Shown here one piece after another: positions 9,301 through 17,848 of a DNA stretch of 29,687 nucleotides (position 1 is the stretch's first letter; every line of letters begins with the position of its first letter). The stretch is taken from positions 18,890 to 48,576 of the forward strand of contig DJEF01000039.1 of the NCBI GenBank assembly GCA_002431285.1, in the 5' to 3' direction. Below the pieces are notes generated by a model. It ran no database searches and was not told the DNA's origin. It saw only the letters and a program-made list of their open reading frames with translations. Made by a program: the position numbers and the translations under genes. The stretch is from Ruminococcaceae bacterium UBA5905. Its GTDB lineage: Bacteria > Bacillota > Clostridia > Oscillospirales > Acutalibacteraceae.

Positions 9301-9888
9301 TTTCGCCTCATCGCTGCCCTTGTTCGGAGCAACCTTGATGTTCTTGATCCCGCCGGTGCCCATATTCTTGTTGTTCTCGCCGTTGAAGCTGAACTGCGCC
9401 ACGCGGAAATCCGTTTTATCCGTCCAGATGCCGACAAAATTGTTGACGGTCTTACCGTCCTGCCCGGTCACCTGGAAGCAGAAGGAGGAACCGTTGACAC
9501 TGTTCTCCGACTGCGCATCCTTCGTCAGCCGGTACACAAAACGGAAGGTCAGATCCTCCTTGTCGCTCATATCGTAATACTTGGCGCCGGCCGGGGCGTA
9601 TTCCGTGTTCCAATTGAGCTTCTTGTGCATATAATAGGGGCCGACCGCGCAATTGGGGCGTTTCATCTGCTCCGCCACCGTCTCGTCCACCGTCAGCCGG
9701 TCGTTGTCCCCGGGCACGGCGTACAGCTCCGATACCTCTTTCCCCAGCTGGCTCCAAGCCTCCTTCAGTCGCTCAATCGCCAGCGCCTGCGCATCCTCCT
9801 CCGCAAAGCCCATCACCGACGTCAGACACGACAGAGCGATGATGCAGGCCGCAAGAACGGCGATGCCTTTCCAAAGCCTCTTTTTCAT
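6385..9888 (-). CDS. Large repeat-built, membrane-anchored surface protein
   Basis: This is a 1167-residue protein with a signal peptide (about 1-29) and a C-terminal membrane helix (about 1132-1157) followed by KKKK. There is no LPXTG sorting motif, so it is anchored by the helix with the bulk outside. The ectodomain is modular. Short helical stretches of FIVAR-like character carry an AW-x2-L motif at 44-48, 268-272 and 488-492, and each is followed exactly 13 residues later by AVP (57, 281, 501). This gives a repeat of about 220 residues. Units 1 and 3 also share GPYY (83, 527) and MGCIY (203, 638) inside beta-rich segments. More helical repeats and a beta-sandwich resembling a carbohydrate-binding module lie in the last third, before a Pro-rich stalk. 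No enzyme motif is seen. Glycan binding or cell-wall spanning is a reasonable guess. The ATG follows AAAGGAG at a 10-nt spacing. Confidence 0.85.
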   Translation of the reverse strand: MKKRLWKGIAVLAACIIALSCLTSVMGFAEEDAQALAIERLKEAWSQLGKEVSELYAVPGDNDRLTVDETVAEQMKRPNCAVGPYYMHKKLNWNTEYAPAGAKYYDMSDKEDLTFRFVYRLTKDAQSENSVNGSSFCFQVTGQDGKTVNNFVGIWTDKTDFRVAQFSFNGENNKNMGTGGIKNIKVAPNKGSDEAKNADYMQMGCIYAYYTQRVALPENTDGWDADRWIDAAESLSLEGYNTAAFEEALTALREFSVSGKAYNALIAAWNHLQYTAYEPVAVPKSTLYDTDESVREKMGIDAGIAIGEKYTRFAFGNALYFTPADGTGWSQKDLSKYSKLYYYIRSFSDEQYTAYDKGSYFVNYYINKVPGKTGYPNVEKGKVKLVTYKPTEKGLTNIELKRNGSNGKYVMVTSVMGEYTALKDFPEHGRLLSLRRLVQAAEAVDLTGVSEENVTLFREALAAAKDSIPEIFIDTAAVDRAKTALVEAWSALSCEERTVWAVPAEPTRRETDAEAENLTGVKAENLGPYYVLADLTADTISFVPPDGKDAFDSLANSQKITGYTAFFTADMKKAKAGDGVFVFQFDSSVASYPNNYSSSFSLTANSQKGAFAKYFSGTKPGSIRVFKETSSKANTVAMGCIYSVQTVKAKLPYRYEDMSLPLLVDYARKTDIAKFDAALQSAFTQALETASGLSDKMRQAAMEKLLKLAGQAGLTLNEDSLIADAMAADLTAVPDPSGILAALYTLRLYTEEGFQIDRLKTAWEDLGAALPERYAQRTVEEWIQAAKALSVPAGDAVLIKRFQAALRNLIYYFTGVVDTSELSGYVNSALTMRPADFTKLTWETFEAQLNRARALIADPSQYTQADADAAVDTLLEAWGQLKYYDRSLYLDVSDYYKNDATVKVSTKFKEEDTFQTLEKNLTLSNGLDCATKVSHISKGDTFQYGGQELISLKGFDYLEFYVKLDKDFVLASNGQLAVQLMCKGGREWFDYYVTLPKSWVGGDWQKIEIPVNEFKNYKNGKRQKDVLLTNTESKIMTVKVFMNSGSGTLYFSSMSAAKECAVTAGVVPTIPKIKLDRPPVIKRPAPKNPFVGVDRGDPWGDEYRANLKPTIDEPNDDPKKDVIQPEKPKKTATVYVLAGIGALLLAGAGAAAVWILLKKKKNGGEEP

Positions 9889-9941
9889 GGTGCGCTTGCT
9901 CCTTTCCGTAGATATATTCCCGTAGTATCCTGCGATTCCGT

Positions 9942-10886
9942 CTATCCGACGATCCCTGTGCGTTCCACGCTCTGCATAAAGTATCGCTGCACGATGAGGT
10001 ATATGATCAGCGGCGGCAGGATGAACAGCAGCGCCGCCGAAAAGATCATCACCGACTCACCCGTGCCGTCGCCCCGGGATGCGCCGCCCCAGTTGGCCAG
10101 CAGCAGCGCCCGGATGTTGTTCAGATTGGTGGCCAGCAGCGGCTTGTTTCTGGACAGCACGCCGCTATACACCGTATCGTTCCAGTACCACACCAGCGAC
10201 AGCACAAATGTCACCAGATAGGGGGACAAGGCGTTGGGCAGCATGATGCGGATGAAGGTGCCCGCCTCGCCGCAGCCGTCGATGCGGGATGCGTCATCCA
10301 GCTCTCTGGGCATCGACTGGAAAAAGTGCATGAATATCCAGATGAACAGACCCGACCGCAACCCCATACCGAATATGGCCAAAATGTAGTACGGCCATTC
10401 CCCATTCACCAGATTCACCGACAGGTTCACCCCGAACAGCGAAAACAGCTTGCCCACGGAAAACCAGTCGAAGAACCGGAACTGAAAGAACAGCGGGATG
10501 ATATAGGCCTGGATCGGAACGATGATGGTCACGATGGCCAGCACCGTGAAAACGCCCCGCCCCTTGATCTGAAACCGCCCCAGCGAATAGCCCGCCATGG
10601 AGCAGGAGATCATGGAAAACACCGTGCACAGCAGAGCGATCCGCCCCGTGCGCAGCACCGACGGTATGTAATCCAGAAACTTGATGGCTTCTCTGAAATT
10701 ATCCAGCGTAAAATGCTGCGGGATCCACACCACCGCCGGATTATACATATCCACCGCCGCCCGCAGCGACCGGGACAGCATCACCAGCAGCGGAAACAGC
10801 AGCACATAGATCATGCCAATGAAAAACAGGGTGCGAAACAGCAGAAATGCCCCATGACCCACCTGCGCCTGATTCGGCTTTTTCAC
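9942..10886 (-). CDS. CUT1 sugar ABC transporter permease, MalG type (second pair)
   Basis: This is a 314-residue multispan membrane protein of the binding-protein-dependent permease family. Hydrophobic helices lie at about 13-36, 80-102, 113-135, 165-190 and 285-303. The cytoplasmic coupling loop that contacts the ATPase is at about 197-221 (DDASRIDGCGEAG then MLPNALSP). The start is GTG at 10884-10886, supported by an AAGGAGG box 8 nt upstream; a nearby ATG is out of frame. It is 13 nt downstream of its partner permease. It is expected to form a heterodimer with that gene's product and import an oligosaccharide. No ATPase gene is in the window, as is common in Bacillota where one MsmX/MsmK-type ATPase serves many transporters. 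Confidence 0.93.
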   Translation of the reverse strand: MKKPNQAQVGHGAFLLFRTLFFIGMIYVLLFPLLVMLSRSLRAAVDMYNPAVVWIPQHFTLDNFREAIKFLDYIPSVLRTGRIALLCTVFSMISCSMAGYSLGRFQIKGRGVFTVLAIVTIIVPIQAYIIPLFFQFRFFDWFSVGKLFSLFGVNLSVNLVNGEWPYYILAIFGMGLRSGLFIWIFMHFFQSMPRELDDASRIDGCGEAGTFIRIMLPNALSPYLVTFVLSLVWYWNDTVYSGVLSRNKPLLATNLNNIRALLLANWGGASRGDGTGESVMIFSAALLFILPPLIIYLIVQRYFMQSVERTGIVG

Positions 10887-10899
10887 GCATTCCGCCTCC

Positions 10900-11796
10900 T
10901 TACGAATTATGGAAAATGGACTTGGACCCGATCATCATCACCAGTCCGATGATCACCATGATGGCCGCCAGATAAATGATGGACGAGGCCGACGCCAGTC
11001 CGTAGTAAAAATTATTGAACCGCTCCATCATATTGATCATCACCTCATTGGAGGCATCGGTAAAGGAGTCGATGATCGAATAGATGATCACCAGCATACT
11101 GGTCGGCGACAGGATCGGAAAGGTGATCTTCCAGAAGCTGTCCCACGCATTCGCCCCCTCGATCGCCGCCGCCTCATAGTACGAGGGCGATATGGACTGC
11201 AAAGCGCTGATGAACAGCAGAATCTGGATCCCGGATTTCCACGACAGGTCGAAGACGTCGCCAGTCACGCCGGTGATCATCGACACGAGCTTATCCGGCA
11301 GCCCCGCCCGCTCCAACATCTCCACGATGGCGCCGGTCTGGAACACAGACGAGGAATCGCTCATAGAGCTCTGCACAAACACATCCTTCTGGATAATCTT
11401 CATCACAACGCCCGAGGCGATGATCACCGGCAGGAAGAACATACTCCGCACAAATCCCCGACCCTTGAACTCCTGATTGAGCAGCAGCGCAATAAACAGA
11501 CTGAACACAAAGATCACCGGCACGGAATACAGCAGATCCACCACACTGTCCCAGACGGTCATCATAAAGGCCGAATCCCGGAAGAACAGGTACTGATAAT
11601 TGGAAAACCCGATCAGCTTGACCTGCAGTCCCACCGCGTCGGCGTCAATATACACATTGCTCAGCGAATAGACAATCGAATATACAAAGGGGATGATAAA
11701 CAGGTTCAGCAGACCCAGCAGCCACGGCGCCAGAAAAATCCACCCGGCGCGGATGCGCCGCTTTTCTACCGAAAGCGTTCTTCGTTTATGCAGCAT
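10900..11796 (-). CDS. CUT1 sugar ABC transporter permease, MalF type (second pair)
   Basis: This is a 298-residue permease. A TTG at 11815-11817 would extend it by seven residues, but the ATG at 11794-11796 follows a GGGGGAG box and is preferred. The N-terminal motif RAGWIFLAPWLLGLLNLFI (16-34) is typical of MalF/UgpA-like permeases. The coupling loop EAAAIEGANAWDSFWKITFP (208-227) is clear. About six hydrophobic spans are visible. It lies 17 nt after the DUF5696 gene and 13 nt before its MalG-type partner. The pair is separated from the first permease pair by the NHL/YIP1 and DUF5696 genes. Confidence 0.93.
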   Translation of the reverse strand: MLHKRRTLSVEKRRIRAGWIFLAPWLLGLLNLFIIPFVYSIVYSLSNVYIDADAVGLQVKLIGFSNYQYLFFRDSAFMMTVWDSVVDLLYSVPVIFVFSLFIALLLNQEFKGRGFVRSMFFLPVIIASGVVMKIIQKDVFVQSSMSDSSSVFQTGAIVEMLERAGLPDKLVSMITGVTGDVFDLSWKSGIQILLFISALQSISPSYYEAAAIEGANAWDSFWKITFPILSPTSMLVIIYSIIDSFTDASNEVMINMMERFNNFYYGLASASSIIYLAAIMVIIGLVMMIGSKSIFHNS

Positions 11797-11813
11797 ATCC
11801 ACTCCCCCTTCCC

Positions 11814-14006
11814 TCAACGGATCACCAGACAGTCGTGCGCCTGCACGGTTCTGCCCTCAAATTCCGTCGAACTGTCGCCATAGTTCACGACCACCCGCAC
11901 GCCGTTGTCGTAGCCCGTACACGCTGTCTGCCCGTCGCGCGCATAGGAGATCATGCGGGCATCCGACACCGCCCGATGCACCGCCGCCACCTTGCCGTAC
12001 AGCTCCTTGAGCTGCTGGGCGCACGCCGCATACTCGGCGCAATACAGGTCGTCCAGCTGCGTATTCACCACCGCATCGGCCGATGCGCTCATCAACGCGC
12101 ATTTCAGCTGACCGCCGGTGGATATCGTATCCAGAATCTCCGTTTGAGTAATCCCGCCCAGATTCACCGCCGCGCCGGTATAATCCACCAGACCGTGGAG
12201 CACCATCTGCACAAACGGCACATCCCGGTCAAACACCCGGCAGCCGCTGGAGCGTGTGGGCACATCCGTGATCACCGCCGCGTACGGATAGGCATAGAAA
12301 TTCGGGTCGGTCATCATCAGCTCCGTCTGTGCAGATAGCTTTTCCAGAATCTGCACGGTTTCCGTCAGCGCCTGATCCCGCAGATATCCCTTCCTGGAGA
12401 AATCGGAATACAGACTGCCGGTGACGTTCTCCAGCAGCAATCCGCCGACACCGTTGCTCGCAGCGCTCTTGCAGAGTTTTTCTCCGGCGGCCGCGAATCG
12501 TCCGGGAGACAGCAGATAGGCGGCGCGGGTCGTCTTATCCTGCGCGCGGGTCACGGAGGAATAGCCGTACAGCTTCGCCGGAACCAGATCCAGCCCCATG
12601 GCCGAATCGGTCAACCGGAAAAAGCCCCCGGAGCTTTTAGCATAGCGCTGATAATCGGCATACGGATACAGTTGTATCCCGTTATCCGCCGCATACCGGC
12701 GGAGCGTCTCCAGCTGTTTGGCGCCGCCCAGCTTTCTCCACGGTTTCAAATCCACCGCCAGACCGCCGCTCACCGCCGCGGGCGTGTTGTCTCTATACCC
12801 CGCGTCGATGGTCGGAATCCCCGCCGATTTCAGATCCTCCAGTATCGCGCCGGCCTGCGCATAGGTGGTCAGCGGGCGCACGCCCGTGTATCGGATGCCC
12901 AAAAAGGCCTTCTCCACCTGCGTCGCGCCGTAAAAATCCACCACCAGGCGTTCTTTCAGCGCCGTCGTTTTCCGCTGCGCCGCCAGTTTGTCCCGCACCA
13001 CGGCCGCCATGCCCGCTACATCGGCCTCAGCTCCGTTGAGAAACGTGTATTCCACTGTGTATCGCCGGGTGGAAATCGGCTTCAGCGCCGTGAAAGTGCC
13101 GGTCACGTTTTTTCCGGTATGATCCTTCAGATCCAGCGTTTCCACCGAACGGTATGTTACAGCCGAGGACACCCGATTATAGGAGCACAGGAAACCGGAG
13201 ACGGCCGCCGTGATCGAGGCCGATTCGGCGCCGGAGCGGATATAGGCCGCATAGGCACCGTCCCCGTTTTTCAGCCCAAACGCCGGAATGCGAATCGTCT
13301 CGCTGTTCAGAGAATAGCTATCGGACAGCAGGGTGGTGTCCTCGCCGTAGACCGGTTTTTCATACTGGGGATACTCGGATTTCCCGTTATTGAAATCCAT
13401 CAGCGCCCCCGCGCCGTCGGGCACAAACAGATAGCCTGCATCCTGCAGGCCGCCCGCTCCGAAGAAGGGCAGCAACTCCATGGTATGGATGGCGCAGTCG
13501 CCCCGCTCCTCGATCTCGTCCAGCAGAATCTCCGCCGAAAACGCCCCGTCGGTCACCGAATAAGCCACCGGGATTGTGATATCCGCCTTTTTGAAGGTGT
13601 AGTCGGCTCGGATGGCGCCGTCCGACACGGAAAACACAGCGCCGCCGTTTTTGACCGATCCGGCGTAGTTATTCAGAGCGGTGATGCTGTTCCCGTCCTT
13701 ATACTTAACGATCAACTGGGACAGCAGATTGGTTCTGGTCACGCCGCTGGCGTTTTCATCCTGCGCGGCATCCACGGGATTGGAGTACCACCGTCTCTGC
13801 GAGCGCTTATCGGTGACGCACAGCGCCCCGGTCTCGGTATCCAGAGACAGGGAAAGACTATCGCTATCCACCGTCAGCACAGCGGCAGATCCATCGGCGA
13901 CAGATGCGGACGCCGCAGCCGCCCGATCGGCTCCCCCGACGCTCCACGCGATCAGCATACCGGCGCACAGGGTCAGAGCCATGCATTGAACTGTACGTTT
14001 TTTCAT
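11814..14006 (-). CDS. Secreted DUF5696-family protein, possible TIM-barrel glycosidase
   Basis: This is a 730-residue protein. The ATG at 14004-14006 follows GGAGGG and opens a signal peptide (about 1-33, ending in an Ala-rich stretch); the longer open frame upstream is not needed. Residues about 45-345 look like a beta-sandwich such as those before catalytic barrels in GH31/GH36/GH101-type enzymes, with the DUF5696-like signature GYLFVPDGAGALMDFNNG (191-208). Residues about 355-680 alternate strands and helices like a (beta/alpha)8 barrel, including DAGYRD (401-406) and LYPYADYQRY (446-455). A small beta tail ends the protein. I recognise the DUF5696 pattern; I know of no characterised function. 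Its place between two permease pairs suggests it handles the transported glycan outside the membrane, as enzyme or as a binding/delivery subunit. Confidence 0.8.
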   Translation of the reverse strand: MKKRTVQCMALTLCAGMLIAWSVGGADRAAAASASVADGSAAVLTVDSDSLSLSLDTETGALCVTDKRSQRRWYSNPVDAAQDENASGVTRTNLLSQLIVKYKDGNSITALNNYAGSVKNGGAVFSVSDGAIRADYTFKKADITIPVAYSVTDGAFSAEILLDEIEERGDCAIHTMELLPFFGAGGLQDAGYLFVPDGAGALMDFNNGKSEYPQYEKPVYGEDTTLLSDSYSLNSETIRIPAFGLKNGDGAYAAYIRSGAESASITAAVSGFLCSYNRVSSAVTYRSVETLDLKDHTGKNVTGTFTALKPISTRRYTVEYTFLNGAEADVAGMAAVVRDKLAAQRKTTALKERLVVDFYGATQVEKAFLGIRYTGVRPLTTYAQAGAILEDLKSAGIPTIDAGYRDNTPAAVSGGLAVDLKPWRKLGGAKQLETLRRYAADNGIQLYPYADYQRYAKSSGGFFRLTDSAMGLDLVPAKLYGYSSVTRAQDKTTRAAYLLSPGRFAAAGEKLCKSAASNGVGGLLLENVTGSLYSDFSRKGYLRDQALTETVQILEKLSAQTELMMTDPNFYAYPYAAVITDVPTRSSGCRVFDRDVPFVQMVLHGLVDYTGAAVNLGGITQTEILDTISTGGQLKCALMSASADAVVNTQLDDLYCAEYAACAQQLKELYGKVAAVHRAVSDARMISYARDGQTACTGYDNGVRVVVNYGDSSTEFEGRTVQAHDCLVIR

Positions 14007-14019
14007 ACCTACCCTCCGC

Positions 14020-16062
14020 TTATGCCGCCGATATGCGGCTGAACACTTCCTGAACCACTGCCGACACAAAGCTGATGAACTGCGCCATCAGATTGAAAAA
14101 CAGCACGATCAGGAACACGACCGCCAGCACCCCCGCCGCCGTGACCAGCAGGCTCAGGATATTCCTGGTGAAAGAGTACTGCTGGATCTCCTTCATGGCG
14201 ATGAAGATCAGCGCCAGCGACCACAGGGTGGTGACCGCCGAAACGGCGCTGATGAAGAAAGCCTCGTTGACGGTGAATACATTGGTCAGCAGCAGCACGA
14301 CCGCCTTGCCGAGGATCATCGGGATCAGCGAATAGCACACACCGCACAGAATCTGGGAGAGCGTCCCCTTGCCGTCAAAGAAAGTGGACAGCAGCCATTC
14401 GCACAGCACAAACAGCAGCGCGATCCCCACGGTGGACCCCAGGACGATCAGCATATTGAATTGCTCGGGGTCGTCCGCGTTGAAAATAAAGCCGTTATAG
14501 TTATAATTGAGACAGGAAACGAAAAACAGCGCCAGCGCGATCCACAGCGCATAGACCGAATTGTCCTGATGGTTATACCGGAGCTGGGAAAATCCGTCGA
14601 AGGGGTGCAGCACGGCAAAGCGGATATACTGCGCCTGTGTCCCGTGCTCATAGTCCTTTTTCACCGTGCCGTGCAGGCGGATGCGCCGCCTTTTCAGCGC
14701 CGCCCAAAGGGCCGCGCCGGCGATCACCATCACGGCAAACCAGGGGAAATACCGGCCGACCGTCACGGAGCGCTGTTTTTCAAAGGCCGAAGAATACTCG
14801 GTCTTGGACCCGCCGCGCCGATAATACTGCATGGCAGCCGTATACTGCTTCTCCGCTTCCGCCACCTTGCCGATACCCACCAGCGCCAGCTGGTAATTGC
14901 CGTCGATGGAGAGCACCTGCCGCCAGATGTCCTCCGCCTCCTTGAACCGGGCCTTCCGATACAGGCCCTCCGCCTCATCCACCAGCCGGGTGAATTCCTC
15001 CGCCCCGAAAACCGTGATGAGCCCGGTGCCCGCATCCGCCACCAGCAGATCCGAGCCGTTATAGGCGACGGCGGAGGGCTGGTCGAACAGACCGTAGGCA
15101 TCCCCGCTCCCCGCAAATGCATACATGAGATATCCGTCGGGGGTATAGCGGAAAACCTTCTTCGTGGTCTGGTCGATGGCGGCGATGAAGCCGTTCCCAT
15201 CCACCGCGATAGCGGAAAAAGCCGTGGACGCTCCCTTCGCCTGCTTTTTTTCTCCGAAAGAGCCGGTGTAGGTCAGCACATTTTTGCCGGAGGAATTGAG
15301 CTTGCAGATCAACTCGGAATCCGAGGAGGATATCCCCCGCACCGCATAGATGAAGCCGTCCCCGGTCATGGTGATGCCGTTATAGCCCCCCGGCACATAC
15401 TGGCTGGTGCCTTCGATCTGCTCCTCGGTCATGAATTTGCGCCAGAACATGGTTTTCAGCACCTGGGCATTGACCGAGACGTTGACGCTGCCGAAATAGG
15501 TGACATATGCCCCCTCCGCGTCCAGCACCATCAGGCCGCGGTATTCGTTCTCCAGCAGCACATAGATATAGCCTGCGCCGTCCACCACGCATTCCAGCGG
15601 AATGAAAGAGCGTTTCTCTCCGCCGTCTGTCTGGGACGGCGCCGTAAAGGTGCGGAGAATCTCCCCCGCCATCGTGGTTTTCAGGATACACTCGCTGCCA
15701 CGATCCACCACGAACAGAGCGTCGTCCTTGATAAACAGGTCCGTCAGCTCGGCGGCGGCATACGCCGTCCCATCGGCATTGGTCAGATCAATGTACCGCG
15801 CGAAGGTATAATCGGCATTCAGCACCGCGATCCGGGCATTGCCGGCGTCCAGAATATACAGCGCGCCGCCGTAGCCGACCAGAGCGCACGGCTCCTTCAG
15901 GGATAATTCTCTTCCCAGCGTCGCCTTCACATGGTAGGGATCGGGCGTGGGAACAACGGCATTCTGCGCATTGTAGGTATAGCTGTAATCACAGTCGGCC
16001 GCCGCAACAGGCAGAACCAGCATCAGGACCGCCGAAAGGACACAGATGATCTTTTTCAGCAC
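14020..16062 (-). CDS. NHL beta-propeller / TPR / YIP1-domain membrane protein
   Basis: This is a 680-residue protein with a GTG start (16060-16062) preceded by an AGGGGGG box 5 nt away. It has a signal peptide (about 1-21), an NHL-like propeller (about 55-352) with recurrent blades such as LYILDAGNARIAVLN (68-82) and LFVVDRGSECILK (116-128), and a TPR-like helical hairpin region (about 360-416). A membrane helix follows (about 436-456), then a YIP1-type membrane domain (about 480-675) introduced by HPFDGFSQLR (486-495) with about five further hydrophobic spans. The propeller is predicted outside. It is embedded between the two permease pairs, 10 nt after one gene and 13 nt before the DUF5696 gene. 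No catalytic motif is visible. It may act as a scaffold or gate for the transporters; this is inference from position. Confidence 0.82.
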   Translation of the reverse strand: MLKKIICVLSAVLMLVLPVAAADCDYSYTYNAQNAVVPTPDPYHVKATLGRELSLKEPCALVGYGGALYILDAGNARIAVLNADYTFARYIDLTNADGTAYAAAELTDLFIKDDALFVVDRGSECILKTTMAGEILRTFTAPSQTDGGEKRSFIPLECVVDGAGYIYVLLENEYRGLMVLDAEGAYVTYFGSVNVSVNAQVLKTMFWRKFMTEEQIEGTSQYVPGGYNGITMTGDGFIYAVRGISSSDSELICKLNSSGKNVLTYTGSFGEKKQAKGASTAFSAIAVDGNGFIAAIDQTTKKVFRYTPDGYLMYAFAGSGDAYGLFDQPSAVAYNGSDLLVADAGTGLITVFGAEEFTRLVDEAEGLYRKARFKEAEDIWRQVLSIDGNYQLALVGIGKVAEAEKQYTAAMQYYRRGGSKTEYSSAFEKQRSVTVGRYFPWFAVMVIAGAALWAALKRRRIRLHGTVKKDYEHGTQAQYIRFAVLHPFDGFSQLRYNHQDNSVYALWIALALFFVSCLNYNYNGFIFNADDPEQFNMLIVLGSTVGIALLFVLCEWLLSTFFDGKGTLSQILCGVCYSLIPMILGKAVVLLLTNVFTVNEAFFISAVSAVTTLWSLALIFIAMKEIQQYSFTRNILSLLVTAAGVLAVVFLIVLFFNLMAQFISFVSAVVQEVFSRISAA

Positions 16063-16072
16063 GGTATCCCCC

Positions 16073-16924
16073 CTAATCCTTGATGCCCGAATGGGTCATG
16101 GTTTCCATCACGTTGCTCTGGGATATCACGAACACCAGAATCGGCGGCAGCATCATGACCAGCGCCGCGGCCGAGCCGACGCCCGCCCGGGAAATACCGG
16201 CCGACGCGATCTGCGCCAGCACCAGCGGCAGCGTTTTCAGAGATTCGCTGTACACCACATCGCCGGGCGAAATATTCCACGCCGATTGGAACTGAAATAT
16301 GAGGATCGTAAACATAACGGGCCGGATATTCGGCAGCACAATCTGCCAGAAAATGCGGAATTCTCCCGCGCCGTCGATCTTACCCGCCTCCAGCATCACA
16401 TTCGGCAGCGTGGACAGATACTGGATGCACAGGAACACGCCCATGGTGCTGGCAAAGGTTGGGAAGATCATGGAGGCATAGGTGTCGATCATGCCCAGCA
16501 TGGACATCATCAGATACCGCACCAGCCCCGTGACCGACGCATTGAACATCAGCGCCACCACGATCACGGAATTGATGAGCTTCTTTCCGGGAAACTCGTG
16601 TTTGGCCAGCGGATATGCCGCCAGCGTAGCGATAATCAGATACCCGAGGGTGGAGCAGAGCGACACCACAAGGCTGTTGAACAGATAGCGGTCAAACGTG
16701 ACCCACAGATTGGACAGCAGCCCGGACATCTGCTTGAAATTCGCAAGGGTGGGATTCTGCGCATACATCCGGGGCGGGAACAGAAAAATCTCCTCCAGCG
16801 GCTTAAAGGCCGAGGTGATCACATAGATCATCGGCAGCGCCATGGCGGCGCCCACCACCAGCAGCGCCAGCGCCATGACGATCGTGCCCCCGACAGAGCG
16901 GCTTATCCTTCTCTTTATTCTCAT
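16073..16924 (-). CDS. CUT1 sugar ABC transporter permease, MalG type (first pair)
   Basis: This is a 283-residue permease. The ATG at 16922-16924 follows GGAGG at an 8-nt spacing; a TTG one codon upstream is less likely. A first membrane helix (about 11-37) is followed by the periplasm-side segment SAFKPLEEIFLFPPR (38-52) that is typical of MalG-like subunits. The coupling loop LEAGKIDGAGEFRIFWQI (179-196) and LPNIRPV (197-203) match the family's EAA region. The last residues (MTHSGIKD) end as many MalG-type proteins do. It lies 12 nt after the MalF-type gene and 10 nt before the NHL/YIP1 gene. It needs an ATPase from elsewhere in the genome. Confidence 0.94.
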   Translation of the reverse strand: MRIKRRISRSVGGTIVMALALLVVGAAMALPMIYVITSAFKPLEEIFLFPPRMYAQNPTLANFKQMSGLLSNLWVTFDRYLFNSLVVSLCSTLGYLIIATLAAYPLAKHEFPGKKLINSVIVVALMFNASVTGLVRYLMMSMLGMIDTYASMIFPTFASTMGVFLCIQYLSTLPNVMLEAGKIDGAGEFRIFWQIVLPNIRPVMFTILIFQFQSAWNISPGDVVYSESLKTLPLVLAQIASAGISRAGVGSAAALVMMLPPILVFVISQSNVMETMTHSGIKD

Positions 16925-16936
16925 CAAAGCCGCCTC

Positions 16937-17848
16937 CTACCATTTCAGCAATCGGAAAATGATCTTCTTGGAACAATACACCAGCGCGAACAGCACCACC
17001 GAGATGGCGCAGGCATAGCCCATCTCATACCGCACGGAGCCGTAATCGTTCATATGGTTGACGATGGTCACCGTGGAGCCGCTGACACTCATATGACCTC
17101 CGGTCAGCGCATCGGTGATGGAGCCGACCGAAAAGGTATTGGCGATCTGCATGACCGCGCCGAACAGCAGCATATCCTTCATATTCGGGATGGTCACATA
17201 CCACAGTTCCTCGAACCGATTCCGGACCCCGTCGATGGCTGCCGCCTCATACTGAGAGGAGTCCACCGACTGAAATCCGGCGATAAACGCGAGGAAACTC
17301 ACCCCCAGCGAGGTCCACAGCTGCACCACGATCACCACGGCCATGGCCGTGCTCGTATTCGACAGCCACAGAACCGGCTCGTTGATCACCCCCAGCGACA
17401 TCAGCCAGCCGTTGATCAGACCGTAGGAATCGCCGCTGAAAATGAATTTCCAGATGAAATACACATTCCCCGAGATCGACGGCGCATAAAACACCAGCGT
17501 CATAAACACCCGGAGCTTGCTGGGCATCTCATTGATGAGCCACGCCAGAAAAAAGGCGGCGATATAGCCCACCGGCCCGTTGATAAAGGACAGGATCAGC
17601 GTATTCTTCAGCGCGGTCACAAAGGTTTTGTCACCGACGATCAGACGCGTATAATTATCAAACCACACCAGCTTCGGGAAATTCAGCAGGTTGAAATCGG
17701 TAAAGCTCAGCACGATGGCGACCAGTATCGGTATCACGGTAAAGAACAGGAAAAACAGCATAAAGGGAGTGATCATCACGTAGCTGATATAGGATTTTTT
17801 CATACGGTAAGCCAGCGTCAGCTGGCTGCACTCGCGCGGCTTTCTCAT
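16937..17848 (-). CDS. CUT1 sugar ABC transporter permease, MalF type (first pair)
   Basis: This is a 303-residue permease whose ATG overlaps the stop of the large binding-protein gene as ATGA, indicating translational coupling. Helices are visible at about 22-50, 78-105, 117-135, 165-192 and 275-297. The coupling loop EAAAIDGVRNRFEELWYVTI (201-220) is textbook. It should pair with the next gene's product and receive substrate from one or both solute-binding proteins encoded just upstream. Confidence 0.94.
   Translation of the reverse strand: MRKPRECSQLTLAYRMKKSYISYVMITPFMLFFLFFTVIPILVAIVLSFTDFNLLNFPKLVWFDNYTRLIVGDKTFVTALKNTLILSFINGPVGYIAAFFLAWLINEMPSKLRVFMTLVFYAPSISGNVYFIWKFIFSGDSYGLINGWLMSLGVINEPVLWLSNTSTAMAVVIVVQLWTSLGVSFLAFIAGFQSVDSSQYEAAAIDGVRNRFEELWYVTIPNMKDMLLFGAVMQIANTFSVGSITDALTGGHMSVSGSTVTIVNHMNDYGSVRYEMGYACAISVVLFALVYCSKKIIFRLLKW

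Noticed and set aside
16073..17848. Possibility that one permease pair is a degenerate duplicate
   Set aside because: Both pairs are full length with intact coupling loops, good starts and no frameshift; they also differ clearly in sequence.
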